A DNA stretch of 7,089 bases from an uncultured Thalassospira sp. (GTDB taxonomy: Bacteria > Pseudomonadota > Alphaproteobacteria > Rhodospirillales_A > Thalassospiraceae), in the NCBI GenBank assembly GCA_946885765.1, contig CAMPHD010000171.1, forward strand, positions 1 through 7,089, in the 5' to 3' direction. A program made the position numbers and the translations under genes. Below are positions 6,596 through 7,089 of this stretch, piece after piece (position 1 is the first letter of the stretch; every line of letters starts with the position of its first letter). The notes beneath the pieces are model-generated. The model saw only the letters and a list, made by a program, of their open reading frames with translations. It was not told the DNA's origin and made no database searches.

Positions 6596-6723
6596 GGACG
6601 CACCGCCGCCGTAATGACTTTTCCATGCGCCCGTGATGTCCCTTTGGCGATACCGCCGTCGGCATTTCAGCCGATCAAATCGATGTTCTGTCATCATCCC
6701 ATTCCTGTTTTGCCGCCCGAAAC

Positions 6724-6790
6724 GCAAAAAACCCGCAAAAGCGAATCACGCTTTGCGGGTTTTGCCTCCGGACCCATTTGTCCTGTTGAC
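6724..6790 (-). ncRNA. Candidate short SOS-controlled transcript
   Basis: If the minus-strand promoter at 6825-6797 is real, transcription would begin near 6790 and end at the strong terminator 6763-6728, giving an RNA of only about 65-70 bases. That suggests a small RNA or leader. A 27-codon frame starts at ATG 6777 with AGGA only 3 bases before it, and runs through the terminator to a TGA at 6694-6696; I do not consider it a likely protein. The alternative is that this segment is merely the distal 3' untranslated region of the hpd transcript. Confidence 0.25.
6728..6763 (-). terminator. Strong intrinsic terminator, better oriented for the minus strand
   Basis: AAAACCCGCAAAAGCG (6728-6743) pairs with CGCTTTGCGGGTTTT (6749-6763) over a 5-base loop, with one bulged A. 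The minus strand ends in six T residues and the plus strand in four. It may end hpd transcription or a separate short transcript that starts at the LexA box. Confidence 0.88.
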
Positions 6791-6796
6791 TTTATC

Positions 6797-6825
6797 TTTA
6801 TGACACAACAAAAAGAACAAATCAA
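6797..6825 (-). promoter_or_regulatory. Candidate sigma-70 promoter overlapping the LexA box
   Basis: On the minus strand TTGATT (6825-6820, 4/6 match) and CATAAA (6802-6797, 4/6 match) are separated by exactly 17 bases. The -35 lies inside the LexA-type direct repeat, the layout expected for repression by occlusion. The individual boxes are mediocre; the support comes from spacing and overlap. Confidence 0.35.
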
Positions 6826-6829
6826 GAAC
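6815..6829 (-). promoter_or_regulatory. LexA (SOS) box, alphaproteobacterial direct-repeat type
   Basis: The minus strand reads GTTCTTGATTTGTTC, an exact GTTC-N7-GTTC direct repeat. This is the established LexA operator form in alphaproteobacteria, with an AT-rich spacer as is common. By chance such an 8-base pattern would occur about 0.2 times in a window of this length, so context matters: it lies in an AT-rich intergenic segment and covers a candidate -35 box. It is not near the 5' end of any large gene in the window. Confidence 0.5.
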
Positions 6830-6856
6830 TTTTTCTAAAAAATCTGGAAAAAGTTC
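6826..6856. repeat. 10-bp perfect inverted repeat adjoining the LexA box
   Basis: GAACTTTTTC (6826-6835) and GAAAAAGTTC (6847-6856) are exact inverted copies with an 11-base AT-rich centre. The left arm shares its GAAC with the LexA box, so the repeat could extend a regulator site or form a weak hairpin upstream of the minus-strand promoter. Confidence 0.45.
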
Positions 6857-6901
6857 CCAGCCAAAGCTCAATACGGCGAGAATGTTATGTTTTTCAATAG
6901 C

Positions 6902-6938
6902 TTGAGCAGGCAGAATCTAATCCGCCCACCCTGCTCAA
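6902..6938 (-). terminator. Hairpin just after the hpd stop codon, possible weak terminator
   Basis: TTGAGCAGG (6902-6910) pairs with CCTGCTCAA (6930-6938), leaving a 19-base loop. On the minus strand it begins 5 bases after the hpd stop codon. No T-run follows, so it may only stabilise the 3' end, with true termination at 6763-6728. Confidence 0.35.
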
Positions 6939-6943
6939 CTGCC

Positions 6944-7089
<146 letters not shown>

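Noticed and set aside
5928..6603. Long minus-strand frames of 172 and 186 residues over the repeat array
   Set aside because: They overlap each other in different phases and owe their length to a lack of stop codons in C-rich repeats; repeat units switch frame, as expected for non-coding DNA.
6815..6829. The LexA box as a regulator of hpd
   Set aside because: It lies beyond the 3' end of hpd, so it cannot serve as that gene's promoter operator.
6614..6838. 74-residue plus-strand frame before the hpd end
   Set aside because: It runs through a strong terminator and the LexA box, and has no family features.

Overview
The window looks like chromosomal DNA of an alphaproteobacterium, most likely a Rhodospirillales/Thalassospira-type organism. 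This is inferred from moderate GC content, the mix of metabolic genes, a DUF1127 gene, and a direct-repeat sequence matching the alphaproteobacterial LexA box. I could not run a search, so the genus is a guess. There are no tRNA, rRNA, CRISPR or insertion-sequence genes.

Layout, left to right. Positions 1-939 (minus) hold the N-terminal 313 residues of an NAD(P)-dependent aldehyde dehydrogenase that runs off the left edge. A 247-bp divergent intergenic region carries a perfect 16-bp palindrome placed inside a candidate promoter for the next gene. Positions 1187-2353 (plus) encode a fold-type III PLP-dependent ornithine/lysine/diaminopimelate-type decarboxylase. A 126-bp gap with a perfect 11-bp hairpin leads to matB (malonyl-CoA synthetase, 2480-3994, plus). 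matB is interrupted by an in-frame TGA at 3560-3562, exactly where the family has the Gly of Gly-Tyr-Trp. A bidirectional terminator (4064-4084) separates matB from a convergent 52-residue DUF1127 protein (4112-4270, minus). After an AT-rich 485-bp gap with two palindromes comes a HAD class IIA (NagD-like) phosphatase-family protein (4756-5730, plus).

The next 1.2 kb (5731-6943) has no convincing protein gene but is not featureless. It holds a REP-like palindromic element (5804-5886) and a degenerate, C-rich tandem repeat array (about 5960-6595; two 94-bp cores about 83% identical plus a decayed third). It also holds a strong terminator (6728-6763) and a GTTC-N7-GTTC LexA box (6815-6829, minus-strand reading) overlapping a candidate minus-strand promoter. 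The window ends in the last 47 residues of 4-hydroxyphenylpyruvate dioxygenase (minus).

How the genes fit together: the decarboxylase would make a polyamine or diamine, the aldehyde dehydrogenase could oxidise an aldehyde from amine catabolism, and MatB would activate malonate to malonyl-CoA. Any joint pathway is inference from proximity. The items most worth a second look are the matB nonsense codon with its neighbouring Trp-to-Cys change, the LexA-box mini-transcription unit, the operator-like palindrome before the decarboxylase, and the unexplained repeat array.
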